Below are positions 25,907 to 35,182 of a stretch of 43,912 nt of DNA, in pieces (position 1 is the stretch's first letter; every line of letters starts with the position of its first letter). The position numbers and the translations under genes were made by a program. This DNA is from a virus, in IMG/VR virus record IMGVR_UViG_3300043438_001982, positions 1 to 43,912 of that record; one strand, 5' to 3'. A model generated the notes under the pieces. It was not told the origin of the DNA and made no database searches. It saw only the letters and a list, made by a program, of their open reading frames with translations.

Positions 25907-26770
25907 ATGAGTTCATTAGACGCCGTATTGGCACAGTACGAAAAATCACAACAATCAGCGGGCGGGGCCCAAAACAAGATGTCGCAAGACGAAAGAATGA
26001 AAAAGTATTTCGCTTTAATCCTTGGGGATAAAGAGAAGTCAGGTCAGAGAAGAGTAAGAATCCTTCCTACCACAGATGGTTCCTCACCATTCAAAGAGGC
26101 ATGGTACCACGAAATCCAAGTAGGTGGTCAATGGCAAAAATTCTACGACCCAGGAAAGAATGACAACGAGCGTTCACCTTTAAACGAGGTTTACGAAGAG
26201 TTGATTGCCACAGGTAAAGAGTCTGACAAACAGTTAGCCGCTCAATACCGTTCTCGTAAATTTTATATCGTTAAAGTTATCGACCGCGACCACGAGGAAG
26301 ACGGTGTGAAATTTTGGAGATTTAAACACAATTACAAGAATGATGGTATCTTAGATAAAATCATTCCAATTTGGAGAAACAAAGGTGATATCACTGATGC
26401 TGAGAAAGGTCGTGATTTAATCATCGAATTAGCAAAATCTAAAACACCTGCAGGTAAAGAATACACAACCGTATCTACGATTATGTATGATGACCCAGCT
26501 CCTGTTCACACAGATGCTGCACAAGCAACTGCTTGGGTTAATGATGAGTTAAGTTGGTTAGATGTTTATTCTAAAAAACCTGTTGACTATCTTGAAGCAA
26601 TTGCTCGTGGAGAGACTCCAAAATGGAGTACTGAAAAGGGTGGATATGTTTATGAGAACTCTACAGTTGAAACCGAATCATTCGGTGGTGGAGCATCTAA
26701 GAGTGGTAAACCAGCTGTAGCTGCGGACCCACAAGCAAATGACGAACCAGACGGTGATTTACCGTTCTAA
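25907..26770 (+). CDS. 32: ssDNA-binding protein, gp32-like
   Basis: 287 aa. Coats single-stranded DNA at forks and recruits replication and recombination proteins. The layout follows T4-type gp32: a basic N-terminal cooperativity segment (MKKYFALILGDKEKSGQRRVRILP), the core with an aromatic WYHEIQVGGQWQKFYDP patch, SRKFYIVKVIDRDHEEDGVKFWRF, and DELSWLDVYSKKPVDYL, then a flexible acidic tail. The protein contains no cysteine, so the zinc site of T4 gp32 is absent. The C-terminus is DEPDGDLPF, like the DDDIPF tip of bacterial SSB rather than the T4 tail. It is expressed as a single-gene unit between a terminator/promoter and a downstream terminator. Confidence 0.93.
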   Translation: MSSLDAVLAQYEKSQQSAGGAQNKMSQDERMKKYFALILGDKEKSGQRRVRILPTTDGSSPFKEAWYHEIQVGGQWQKFYDPGKNDNERSPLNEVYEELIATGKESDKQLAAQYRSRKFYIVKVIDRDHEEDGVKFWRFKHNYKNDGILDKIIPIWRNKGDITDAEKGRDLIIELAKSKTPAGKEYTTVSTIMYDDPAPVHTDAAQATAWVNDELSWLDVYSKKPVDYLEAIARGETPKWSTEKGGYVYENSTVETESFGGGASKSGKPAVAADPQANDEPDGDLPF

Positions 26771-26778
26771 TTTATAAC

Positions 26779-26809
26779 AAGGGTGGGAATCCCCACCCTT
26801 TAATTTTTT
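26779..26809 (+). terminator. Rho-independent terminator after ssDNA-binding protein
   Basis: A 9-bp perfect stem, AAGGGTGGG (26779-26787) with CCCACCCTT (26792-26800), an AATC loop, then TAATTTTTT. It makes the gp32-like gene a monocistronic unit. Confidence 0.92.
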
Positions 26810-26814
26810 ATCAC

Positions 26815-27108
26815 ATGACATTTAAAGAAGAAATTGACTTGCAGTTAAGGGATAACAAGACGTTGTCCTATGAAATCTTAAGTCAACTAAAAGACAAAGG
26901 TTACTTCTCAGGTAGGAGTAAACAGATTGGTGATACTGTTTTATTTGGTATGTTAAAAGATGAAGACGAGGATGGTGTTTCGGTTATTAGAATCGTAACT
27001 TTCCATGAAGAAGAAATCGGAACTCTTTACGAAGAAGACGACACCTTTTACAACAGAAACAAAGTAAATAAGTTACCCAACATTAAAAGAATAGAAAATG
27101 GCAATTAA
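26815..27108 (+). CDS. Hypothetical protein, 97 aa, coupled to UvsX
   Basis: A small acidic protein: an N-terminal helical pair (EEIDLQLRDNKTLSYEILSQL), then a beta-rich half (DTVLFGMLKDEDEDGVSVIR ... EIGTLYEEDDTFY). No family recognised. It starts 6 bp after the gp32 terminator T tract and overlaps the uvsX start by 11 bases, so it is probably translated with UvsX from read-through or from an unseen start. By position it could be a recombination or replication accessory protein; there is no sequence support for a particular activity. Confidence 0.75.
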   Translation: MTFKEEIDLQLRDNKTLSYEILSQLKDKGYFSGRSKQIGDTVLFGMLKDEDEDGVSVIRIVTFHEEEIGTLYEEDDTFYNRNKVNKLPNIKRIENGN

Positions 27109-28099
27109 GAAAAACGATTTTAAGTCTATCAAAGACAAATTCTCAACATCGGCGAAATATAAACCCCAAAGGTTTTTTGACTTAGGTTCTGATTTCTTAG
27201 ATGCGGTTGGTTTACCAGGTCCTGCAATTGGTCACTTGAATATGTTCCTTGGTCACTCAGATACAGGTAAGACAACGGCTCTTGTAAAAACAGCTGTTGA
27301 TGCTCAGAAGAAAGGTATACTTCCTGTGTTTATTATCACAGAACAAAAATGGTCATTCGAACACGCCAAATTAATGGGGTTTGATTGTGAAGAGGTAGTT
27401 GATGAATCAACAGGTGAGTTAGATTGGGATGGTTTCTACATCTTCAATAACAACTTCAGTTACATCGAACAGATTACTGACTATATCAACTCGTTATTAG
27501 ACGAACAAGAAAAAGGTAACTTGGACTACAGTTTGTTGTTTTTATGGGACTCAGTGGGTTCTGTACCATGTAAGATGACCTTTGAAGGTAAAGGTGGTAA
27601 ACAACACAACGCAAGTACCTTGGCCGACAAGATTGGTATGGGTATTAACCAAAGAATTTCAGGGTCTCGTAAAGCTGATTCAAAATATGAAAACACCTTG
27701 GTTATTGTTAACCAACCATGGGTTGAACTACCTGACAATCCTTTCGGACAACCGAAGATTAAAGCTAAGGGTGGTGAAGCCATTTGGTTAAACTCATCAT
27801 TGGTATTCTTATTCGGTAATCAAAAAGGTGCGGGTACAACTAAAATTACCGCAACTAAAGATAAGAGAACAATTAAATTCGCATCAAGAACAAAAGTTTC
27901 TGTAATGAAAAACCACATCAATGGATTGGGTTACGATGACGGAAAGATTATTGTTACACCACACGGATTCATTGGAGGTAAAGAGGCTAGTGAAGAAAAA
28001 ACTTCATTAGAAAAATACAAAAAAGAATACGCAGACTATTGGAAGGATATCATCGGAACTGATGGTGACTTCGATTTGAAAGAAGAAAAAGAAGATTAG
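27098..28099 (+). CDS. uvsX: UvsX-like RecA-family recombinase
   Basis: 333 aa. Forms filaments on ssDNA and drives strand invasion for recombination-dependent replication and repair. Walker A is GHSDTGKT (residues ~52-59) and Walker B-like is SLLFLWDSVGS (~147-157). A RecA-type L2/ATPase region follows, with IVNQPWV and KAKGGEAIWLNSSLVFLF, as in UvsX. The C-terminus is acidic (DGDFDLKEEKED), the usual place for partner contacts. It is shorter than T4 UvsX (391 aa). It overlaps the upstream 97-aa gene by 11 bases and is followed 30 bp later by the 5'-nuclease. No UvsY-like gene was recognised in the window. Confidence 0.93.
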   Translation: MAIKKNDFKSIKDKFSTSAKYKPQRFFDLGSDFLDAVGLPGPAIGHLNMFLGHSDTGKTTALVKTAVDAQKKGILPVFIITEQKWSFEHAKLMGFDCEEVVDESTGELDWDGFYIFNNNFSYIEQITDYINSLLDEQEKGNLDYSLLFLWDSVGSVPCKMTFEGKGGKQHNASTLADKIGMGINQRISGSRKADSKYENTLVIVNQPWVELPDNPFGQPKIKAKGGEAIWLNSSLVFLFGNQKGAGTTKITATKDKRTIKFASRTKVSVMKNHINGLGYDDGKIIVTPHGFIGGKEASEEKTSLEKYKKEYADYWKDIIGTDGDFDLKEEKED

Positions 28100-28129
28100 T
28101 ATTATTGTTTCACCCTTTAAATCACACCA

Positions 28130-29122
28130 GTGATTAAGACATTATTAGTAGACGGAGACAATCTGTTTAAAATAGGATTTCACGGAGTTAGAGAGATGTA
28201 TGATAACGGAGACCACTTAGGTGGAATCTATCACTTCATCAACATCTTAAGACGGTTTCTAGAAGAGCACAACTTGGATAAGGTTGTGGTCTTTTGGGAC
28301 GGTGATTCGAACTCATCAATTAGGAAATCTATATACCCCCAATATAAGGCGAATAGAAGGCAGGACATGAACGAGTACAAGTACGAGTCATACCTCCAAC
28401 AAAAATCTCGAGTTAAACAATATCTCGAGGAGATATTCGTACGCCAAGTTGAGATGATTAACAACGAGGCTGATGACTTAATTGCTCACTACTGTAAAGT
28501 TGCAACGGATGAAGACGTAATAATATTCTCAGCCGACAAAGACTTAACTCAACTCATATCTGAAAAAGTTACCATATATTCTCCAATCTCAAAACAGTAT
28601 TTTAAGAATGGGGATATGATAACAATCAATAAGGTTGAGATACCACATTATAACGTTTTACTTACCAAAGTTTTCACAGGAGACAAGTCCGACAATATCG
28701 ATGGTATTGAAGGATTAGGGGAAAAAACTTTAGTAAAATTCTTCCCTGATTTGCTGGGAAAACCATGCATTATGGACGAATTACTCGATAATGCACGAAA
28801 TAACCAGCAGAAGAAAAAACCAAAAGCCCTTGAGAATATTTTGACTGGTAAGACAAAAAATGGTATACTTGGTGAAGAGTTCTACAACACAAACATGAAG
28901 ATTGTAGACCTTGGGAACCCACTTATTACCGATGAAGGTAAAGAACTTGTCGAACAAATATATACAGACACAATTGACCCTACAGACAGAGGGTACAAAA
29001 ACTTAATGAGACTTATGATGGAAGACGGTCTCTTCAAATATCTTCCAAAAAACGATGAAGCTTGGGTAAACTTCCTAAGACCATTTATGAAATTAACAAG
29101 AAAAGAAAAACGAAAGAAATGA
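28130..29122 (+). CDS. rnh: 5'-3' exonuclease / flap endonuclease, T4 RNase H type
   Basis: 330 aa (T4 Rnh 305). Removes RNA primers and flaps from lagging-strand DNA. FEN/PIN-domain motifs: LLVDGDNLFKIGF at the N-terminus (first metal Asp), VVFWDGDSNSSIRKSIYPQYKANR (~49-72), MINNEADDLIAHY (~108-120), SADKDLTQLI (~135-144), and GDKSDNIDGIEGLGEKTLVKFF (~185-206), which is the H3TH DNA-binding motif. The start is GTG at 28130; no in-frame ATG precedes the conserved VDGDN. The GTG lies in a small hairpin (AATCAC-acca-GTGATT). The TGA overlaps the ATG of the oxygenase gene as ATGA, so these two are coupled. Confidence 0.93.
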   Translation: MIKTLLVDGDNLFKIGFHGVREMYDNGDHLGGIYHFINILRRFLEEHNLDKVVVFWDGDSNSSIRKSIYPQYKANRRQDMNEYKYESYLQQKSRVKQYLEEIFVRQVEMINNEADDLIAHYCKVATDEDVIIFSADKDLTQLISEKVTIYSPISKQYFKNGDMITINKVEIPHYNVLLTKVFTGDKSDNIDGIEGLGEKTLVKFFPDLLGKPCIMDELLDNARNNQQKKKPKALENILTGKTKNGILGEEFYNTNMKIVDLGNPLITDEGKELVEQIYTDTIDPTDRGYKNLMRLMMEDGLFKYLPKNDEAWVNFLRPFMKLTRKEKRKK

Positions 29123-29859
29123 TAGACTATACTTTATCTGACAAACTAAAAATTCAATATCAAACTGCGAAACCTTTTCCGTATATTGTGATTGATAATT
29201 TTCTACCCGAGTTTTTACTAAAAAGTTGTTTAGAAGAAATTAAAAAACACAAAAAATGGTTTTCTAATGGGGAAGAATGGGTTGAAGAATTTGAGAAAAA
29301 CAAACTATATTATCCGTCAGAGAATACGGATATGGAAGAATTTAAAAATTTTCTTCCTATCACTAATATGGTTACAGATTATATGAACTCTGAACCATTT
29401 ATTAAATTTTTGGAGAATTTAACAGGGTTCGAAAAATTATATAGAGACCCTGTTATGATGGGAGGAGGAATACATAAGATAAATAAAGGAGGTAAGTTAT
29501 CCATTCACATTGACTATAACCAACACCCTAACCAAAAATGGAAACGTAACTTAAACGTACTACTTTATTTAAATGAAAATTGGGTAAAAGAATGGGGAGG
29601 TAATTTAGAACTATGGGGAGGAGAACCTTGGAAGAAAGAAATAGAGGTAGAACCAATATTCAACAGAGCAGTTATTTTCTCTATTGAAGATGCGCCTCAT
29701 GGACATCCAATACCATTAAACACACCTGATGATGTGTCAAGATATTCATTAGCACTTTATTATTTTACTGACGAAGAAGTAAAAGACAAACACTCAGTTA
29801 TCTTCTATAGAGATGAAGAATTGGGAATAAATGAAACAGATAACTTATTTAAATTTTAA
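29119..29859 (+). CDS. 2-oxoglutarate/Fe(II)-dependent dioxygenase (prolyl-hydroxylase type)
   Basis: 246 aa from ATG 29119, which overlaps the nuclease stop as ATGA; the frame is open 19 codons upstream to a TTG but the overlap start is preferred. Double-stranded beta-helix motifs are complete: HxD as His130-Ile-Asp132 (SIHIDYNQHP), a distal His at 194 or 196 (APHGHPIP), and Arg208 for 2-oxoglutarate (SRYSLALYYF). NLNVLLYLNENW followed by GGNLELW is the prolyl-4-hydroxylase signature (2OG-FeII_Oxy_3 type). The substrate is unknown: it could be a residue on a phage or host protein, or a base or sugar. T4-like cyanophages carry related enzymes. Sitting between nuclease and helicase genes, it may act during replication. 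Confidence 0.88.
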   Translation: MIDYTLSDKLKIQYQTAKPFPYIVIDNFLPEFLLKSCLEEIKKHKKWFSNGEEWVEEFEKNKLYYPSENTDMEEFKNFLPITNMVTDYMNSEPFIKFLENLTGFEKLYRDPVMMGGGIHKINKGGKLSIHIDYNQHPNQKWKRNLNVLLYLNENWVKEWGGNLELWGGEPWKKEIEVEPIFNRAVIFSIEDAPHGHPIPLNTPDDVSRYSLALYYFTDEEVKDKHSVIFYRDEELGINETDNLFKF

Positions 29860-29887
29860 GCAAAATACAAACAAAAATTAAACAAAC

Positions 29888-30340
29888 ATGAGAGAGCAAG
29901 ACAGCACAAAAATGGAATTCCTTTTGACTTTAAATGATAACATTGTAGTTCAAAGATTCTTCAACGTTAGAGGGTTTAACCCTAAAGCGAAAAACTCGGT
30001 GGAGTTGTACGACTTCATTTTAGGGTTGAAAGATGAGTTAACTTACGCGTTGAAAATGAAAACCGTAATCTATATGATGGACAACAAGGATGCTATTGTG
30101 CACGACCCATCTATTATGAACACATCTTACACAGATGGGCCTGAAGTATTTAACATTTATGTTAAAGTTGGAGACACGACAATTTGTCATAGAGTTTTTG
30201 ATGGAAAATTTTTCCCGCCAAAAGTTCGTTATACAGTCGACGTACGACCATTTTTAAAAGAGGTACTTCGCGAGTTAACTGACATTTTTTCAAATAACAA
30301 ATTAACTTACGAATATTTGGAATTCGACCTAAGTAAGTAA
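29888..30340 (+). CDS. Conserved T4-type hypothetical protein, 150 aa
   Basis: Features: an N-terminal EFLLTLNDNIVVQRFFNVRGF, helices with YDFILGLKDELTYALKMKTV, a YVKVGDTTICHRVFDGKFFP strand pair, and PKVRYTVDVRPFLKEVLRELTDIFS. It reminds me of a small protein of unknown function found beside replication genes in T4-like phages, but I cannot name it. There is no membrane segment and no catalytic motif. The start follows an A-rich leader with no Shine-Dalgarno. It lies between the oxygenase and the gp41 helicase, which suggests a replication-time role. Confidence 0.75.
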   Translation: MREQDSTKMEFLLTLNDNIVVQRFFNVRGFNPKAKNSVELYDFILGLKDELTYALKMKTVIYMMDNKDAIVHDPSIMNTSYTDGPEVFNIYVKVGDTTICHRVFDGKFFPPKVRYTVDVRPFLKEVLRELTDIFSNNKLTYEYLEFDLSK

Positions 30341-30377
30341 GTATTTAATAATACAGGGGACAATTTTAAAACAATAT

Positions 30378-31760
30378 ATGAACAAAAATTTCGATTATTT
30401 AGGTAACACATTTCAGATTCAATTACTAAATCAAATAGTAGTTGATAAGGACTTCTCATCGTCTATTATGGACGTGATTGAGTCATCGTACTTTGACAAC
30501 AAGTACTTCAAAATCATCTTACAGATGATAAAAGAATACTATGTAAAGTATGAATCAACGCCTAATTTCGAAACTCTTGACCAAATTGTTAAGTCAGAAA
30601 TTTCACAGGAAATCGTTGCAAAAGTGGTCTTAGATACCTTGAAACAGGTAAAAGATGCGCCTTTTGAAGGTACAGTATTCGTTCAGGAGAAAGCTTTAAA
30701 GTTCTGTAAACAACAAGAACTTCAAAAGGCGATGGACAAAGCTCAGAAAATTATTACAGAAGGTGATTTTGAATCTTACGATAAGGTTGAAGGATTGGTG
30801 AGAAACGCGTTACAAGTCGGTGAAATCGACAAAGGACAGACGGACATCTTCGCTAACTTGGATACCGTATTAGACGAGGATTATCGTCACCCAATTCCAA
30901 TGGGAATTCCTGGAATTGATAGACTACTTAAGGGTGGTTTGGCCAAAGGTGAGATTGGTGTTATCCTAGCTCCAACAGGGGTGGGTAAGACAACAATCTT
31001 AACCAAAATTGCGAACACAGCGTTTAACTTAGGATATAATGTCCTTCAAGTATTCTTCGAGGATAACCCAAAGATTATTCAAAGAAAACACTTCACACTT
31101 TGGACAGGTATTGAACCTGATAACTTGGTTAAACACAAAGATGAAGTAATGAGTAAAGTTACAGAAATCCAAGAGAGTATGCCAAACAAGTTGGTTCTTA
31201 AGAAATTAGCTTCAGATACTATGACTATGAATCAAATTAAGAATCAGGTAAGAAAAATGATAGCTGATGGTAACAAAATTGACTTGGTTATGTTAGACTA
31301 TATCGACTGTATACTTCCTGAATCTACAAGTAAAGATGAGTGGAAGGCTGAAGGTTCTGTAATGAGAGGGTTCGAAGCTATGTGTCATGAGTTAGACTTA
31401 GTTGGATGGACCGCCACACAGGGTAATAGGTCTTCTATTTCAGCTGAAGTTGTAACTACCGACCAAATGGGTGGTTCGATTAAAAAGGCTCAGGTTGGTC
31501 ACGTAATCATCTCTGTGGCTAAGACACTTCAACAGAAAGAAATGAACCTTGCAACTATCGCAATTACTAAATCACGTTTAGGTAAAGATGGGGTAGTATT
31601 TGAGAACTGTAAATTTAACAATGAGTTACTTGAAATTGATACCGAGAGTTCGGTAACGTTCTTAGGTTTCGAAGAACAACAAGAGGAAAGAAAGAGAGAT
31701 AGGGTAAAAGAGTTGATGGAGAAACGAAAACAAAAAGAAGAACAAAAACAACAATCTTAA
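30378..31760 (+). CDS. 41: Replicative DNA helicase, gp41 (DnaB-family)
   Basis: 460 aa (T4 gp41 475). Hexameric 5'-3' helicase at the phage fork, working with primase. An N-terminal helical domain (residues 1-150), then the RecA-like motor: [20 protein letters not shown], Walker [10 protein letters not shown] (~198-206), Walker B LVMLDYID (~303-310), and a Gln/Arg sensor region with [13 protein letters not shown]. The C-terminus is highly charged ([12 protein letters not shown]). No primase (gp61) or helicase-loader (gp59) was recognised in the window, so they must lie elsewhere or be divergent. It is followed 23 bp later by nrdB. Confidence 0.93.
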   Translation: MNKNFDYLGNTFQIQLLNQIVVDKDFSSSIMDVIESSYFDNKYFKIILQMIKEYYVKYESTPNFETLDQIVKSEISQEIVAKVVLDTLKQVKDAPFEGTVFVQEKALKFCKQQELQKAMDKAQKIITEGDFESYDKVEGLVRNALQVGEIDKGQTDIFANLDTVLDEDYRHPIPMGIPGIDRLLKGGLAKGEIGVILAPTGVGKTTILTKIANTAFNLGYNVLQVFFEDNPKIIQRKHFTLWTGIEPDNLVKHKDEVMSKVTEIQESMPNKLVLKKLASDTMTMNQIKNQVRKMIADGNKIDLVMLDYIDCILPESTSKDEWKAEGSVMRGFEAMCHELDLVGWTATQGNRSSISAEVVTTDQMGGSIKKAQVGHVIISVAKTLQQKEMNLATIAITKSRLGKDGVVFENCKFNNELLEIDTESSVTFLGFEEQQEERKRDRVKELMEKRKQKEEQKQQS

Positions 31761-31783
31761 TACAAAAAAAACAAAAAATAATT

Positions 31784-32731
31784 ATGGAAAAAATTTTAGT
31801 GGAGAATCCTAATAGATTCGTCATCTTCCCAATTCAGTATGATGACATTTGGGAATATTATAAACAACATCAAGCGGCGTTTTGGACGGCAGAAGAGGTT
31901 GATTTAAGTAATGACATCAGAGATTGGAATAATCTTACTGAAAACGAACAATACTTCGTTAAGAACATCTTATCGTTCTTCGCGGCTTCAGATGGTATTG
32001 TTAACGAAAATCTTGCTGAGAATTTCTTAAAGGAAGTACAATATCCTGAAGCGAAATTCTTTTACGGGTTCCAACTGATGATGGAGAATATACATAGTTT
32101 AATGTACTCTCTATTAATCGACACATATATCTCAGACGAGAAAGAAAAACAACTATGCTTCACAGCATTAGATAACTTACCTGCGGTTCAAAAGAAAGCG
32201 AAATGGGCTCTTGATTGGATTGAAAATGCGTCTTTCCAAGAGAGATTAGTTGCGTTCGCTGCGGTTGAAGGTATCTTCTTCTCAGGTTCATTCTGTTCAA
32301 TCTTTTGGTTGAAATCAAGAGGAATCATGCAAGGGTTATGTAACGCCAATTCTTTAATCTTTAAAGATGAAAACCTACACTGTGATTTTGCTATTCACTT
32401 AGTTAATAATCACTTAGAGAACAAACCATCAGAAAAGAGAATTAAAGAAATCCTATTATCTGCACTTGAAATTGAAAAAGAATTCATCACAGAATCTTTA
32501 CCTGTTTCACTTATCGGAATGAATTCAAACTTAATGAAACAATATCTTGAATTCGTAACCGATGGGTTATTAGTTAAATTTGGTTGTAAAAAAGAGTTTA
32601 ACGTTGAACAACCATTTAAGTTTATGGAACAAATCGCGGTTGAAACAAAGGGTAACTTCTTTGAGTCAAGAACGATGGAATACCAAAAAGCGAAACTAAA
32701 CGAAACATTATCTTTTGATTCTGATTTCTAA
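31784..32731 (+). CDS. nrdB: Ribonucleotide reductase class Ia, beta subunit
   Basis: 315 aa. Holds the diiron site and tyrosyl radical that start reduction of ribonucleotides to dNTP precursors. Ligands by comparison with E. coli NrdB: Asp70 ([13 protein letters not shown]), Glu101 and His104 (MMENIHS), radical Tyr108 ([10 protein letters not shown]), then the second helix pair [19 protein letters not shown] and [14 protein letters not shown] with the remaining Glu/His ligands. All key residues are present, so it should be active and Tyr-radical dependent. It is followed 18 bp later by nrdA, the reverse of the usual nrdA-nrdB order. The start codon follows an A-rich, Shine-Dalgarno-free leader. 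Confidence 0.95.
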   Translation: MEKILVENPNRFVIFPIQYDDIWEYYKQHQAAFWTAEEVDLSNDIRDWNNLTENEQYFVKNILSFFAASDGIVNENLAENFLKEVQYPEAKFFYGFQLMMENIHSLMYSLLIDTYISDEKEKQLCFTALDNLPAVQKKAKWALDWIENASFQERLVAFAAVEGIFFSGSFCSIFWLKSRGIMQGLCNANSLIFKDENLHCDFAIHLVNNHLENKPSEKRIKEILLSALEIEKEFITESLPVSLIGMNSNLMKQYLEFVTDGLLVKFGCKKEFNVEQPFKFMEQIAVETKGNFFESRTMEYQKAKLNETLSFDSDF

Positions 32732-32749
32732 TTTATTACTATTAAAAAT

Positions 32750-35176
32750 ATGATGTCACTAAAAATTAAAAAAAGAGGCGGGGAAGATGCGTCCTTTAAT
32801 CCACAAAAAATATATAGCAGAATTAAAAGAGCTTCTAAAGGTTTAACTGTAAATTCAGACGAAATCTTTATTAAAGTTATTACTTCTGTACCTACAGAAG
32901 GTGTTATAACAACTAAAGAGTTAGACAAACTTGTATATGAAATTGCCGCCGCTTACACGGGTAGTCACCACGATTATTCAAGACTTGCATCTTCAGTTGC
33001 AATCTCTTCTTACCACAAAGAAACTGACCCAAGTTTCTCAAATACAATGCATACGTTACACGTTGATGGTATTGTACATGATGAACTAATGTCAATCATT
33101 GAAAAATATGGTCCGAGTAAAATTGATGAGGTCATTAATCATGAAAATGATTATAACTTTGATTATTTCGCTTGGAGGTCATTACAAGAAATGTACTTGT
33201 TAAAGACACCTGAAGGTAAAGTAATTGAAAGACCACAACACATGTACATGAGAGTTGCTCTATGGGTAACTAACACGTATGAAGAGGCGGTAGAATACTA
33301 CAACTCATTATCAAACCAACGTATATCAAAGGCGACACCTATTATGATTAATGCGGGTACAAGAGTACCTCAATTAGCATCTTGTGTGTTACATTACAAC
33401 AACTCTGACTCGAGAGAAGGGTTATTGAAAACCTTGAATGATATTTCAACTTATTCTTCAGACGCTGCGGGTATTGGATTATCAATGTCTAACATTCGTA
33501 GTAAAGAAAGTAGAATTAAATCATCAGGTGGATTTGCTGGAGGATTACTAAAGTACTTAAAAATTGTTAACGAGTCATTAAGATTCTTTAACCAACAAGG
33601 AAGAAGACCTGGTAGTGCTGCTATCTATTTAGAACCATGGCACAGAGATATTATGGACCTATTAGAGATTAAAAAGAATACAGGTGCTGAGGAATTAAGA
33701 GCGAGAGATTTATTCACCGCGTTATGGATTCCCGATAACTTCATGAGAGCGGTTAAGAACAATGAAGATTGGTACTTATTCTGTCCTAATGAAATTATTA
33801 AATCGGGTATCAAACCATTACAAGAATGTTATGGTGATGAATACGAAGAAAACTATCAAAAGGCAGTTGATTTAGGTATCGGTAGAAAAGTTAAAGCTCA
33901 AGATATTTGGTCTAAAATTATCGAGTCCCAAGTTGAGACAGGGGTTCCTTACTTATGTGCTAAAGATAGTGCGAATAAGAAAACTAACCACCAAAACATC
34001 GGTGTAATTAAACAATCAAACTTATGTAACGAGATTTACCAATACACTGATGAAGAGACAACTGCAATCTGTACGTTATCATCTATCGTATTGAAAAACT
34101 TTATTGTTGATGGTAAGTTTGATTATAAGTTATTGATTGAAGAAGTTAGAAGAGCGGTAAGAGCGTTGAACAACGTAATCGATAAAAATAACTATTCAAC
34201 AGAAAAAGGATTAAAAGGAGGACTTGAACAAAGAGCGATTGCTATTGGAACTCAAGGGTTGGCGGACGTATTCTATTTAATGGATTACATCTTCACATCT
34301 GAAGAGGCTAAAGTTTTAAATAAAAACATATTCGAGGCAATCTACTTCGCAGCTATCACTGAAAGTAATGACTTATGTAAAAGAGGTATTAGAAAACCAT
34401 ATAAATTTTTCAAAGGGTCACCAATGTCAAAAGGTGTATTCCAATTTGATATGTGGGGATTAAACGAATCTGAATTATTTTTAGATTGGGATACCTTAAA
34501 AACAGAAGTTAAAGAATACGGAGTGTGTAACTCTTTATTTACAGCTCAGATGCCAGTTGCATCTTCAGCTAAAATCACAGGTTCATTTGAAATGACTGAA
34601 CCAGCACACTCTGCGTTATTTAACAGAAGAGTTGTTGGTGGTGAAATTATGATTGTTAACAAGTACTTAATTAACGACTTTGAGAAAATTGGGGTATGGT
34701 GTGAAGACTTGAAAAACGAAATAATCATGAATGAGGGGTCTATTCAAAACATTAACTTTAACCAATACCTTGACCCTGAGGACAGAAACTATAATAAAAA
34801 AGTTAAGAGAATTGAACACTTGATTCCAAAGTATAAAACAATTTGGGAAATCTCTCAAAAAGAATTGATTGACATGGCGGCGGACAGAGCTCCGTTTATT
34901 GACCAATCACAATCAATGAACATTTATATGAGTAATCCAACATTGTCTAAAATTACTTCATCACACTTCCACTCATGGGAGAAAGGATTAAAGACTTTAT
35001 GTTACTATGTTAGAACCAAAGCGATTTCAACAGGAGCTAAACACTTAGCGGTTGATGTATCAAAAATACAGAAATCAAAACCTACTGTTGAGGTACCTAA
35101 AGTAGATTACACTAACATGAATTTACCTCAAAAACCTGAAGGAATCGAAATTGAATGTTTCGGTTGTTCATCTTAA
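32750..35176 (+). CDS. nrdA: Ribonucleotide reductase class Ia, alpha (catalytic) subunit
   Basis: 808 aa. Reduces NDPs with electrons from thioredoxin/glutaredoxin, using the radical supplied by NrdB. An N-terminal ATP-cone (residues ~4-95, FNPQKIYSRIKRASKGL ... YHKE) suggests dATP/ATP activity control. Catalytic residues: Cys212 (LASCVLHY), Asn424-Cys426-Glu428 (NLCNEI), Cys441 (AICTLSS), and the C-terminal relay CFGC (Cys803, Cys806) near the end. Two Met codons begin the frame (32750, 32753); either could be the start. With NrdB it enlarges the dNTP pool for phage DNA synthesis. A strong terminator follows. Confidence 0.95.
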   Translation: MMSLKIKKRGGEDASFNPQKIYSRIKRASKGLTVNSDEIFIKVITSVPTEGVITTKELDKLVYEIAAAYTGSHHDYSRLASSVAISSYHKETDPSFSNTMHTLHVDGIVHDELMSIIEKYGPSKIDEVINHENDYNFDYFAWRSLQEMYLLKTPEGKVIERPQHMYMRVALWVTNTYEEAVEYYNSLSNQRISKATPIMINAGTRVPQLASCVLHYNNSDSREGLLKTLNDISTYSSDAAGIGLSMSNIRSKESRIKSSGGFAGGLLKYLKIVNESLRFFNQQGRRPGSAAIYLEPWHRDIMDLLEIKKNTGAEELRARDLFTALWIPDNFMRAVKNNEDWYLFCPNEIIKSGIKPLQECYGDEYEENYQKAVDLGIGRKVKAQDIWSKIIESQVETGVPYLCAKDSANKKTNHQNIGVIKQSNLCNEIYQYTDEETTAICTLSSIVLKNFIVDGKFDYKLLIEEVRRAVRALNNVIDKNNYSTEKGLKGGLEQRAIAIGTQGLADVFYLMDYIFTSEEAKVLNKNIFEAIYFAAITESNDLCKRGIRKPYKFFKGSPMSKGVFQFDMWGLNESELFLDWDTLKTEVKEYGVCNSLFTAQMPVASSAKITGSFEMTEPAHSALFNRRVVGGEIMIVNKYLINDFEKIGVWCEDLKNEIIMNEGSIQNINFNQYLDPEDRNYNKKVKRIEHLIPKYKTIWEISQKELIDMAADRAPFIDQSQSMNIYMSNPTLSKITSSHFHSWEKGLKTLCYYVRTKAISTGAKHLAVDVSKIQKSKPTVEVPKVDYTNMNLPQKPEGIEIECFGCSS

Positions 35177-35182
35177 GATACT

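Noticed and set aside
29062-29118. TTG start 19 codons upstream for the oxygenase
   Set aside because: It lies inside the nuclease gene; ATG 29119 gives the ATGA coupling seen in compact phage operons and keeps the whole domain.
30342-30353. TATTTAATAATA before the gp41 helicase gene as another late promoter
   Set aside because: It differs from the TATTTAT core at the last base and precedes a replication gene; may be chance in AT-rich sequence.
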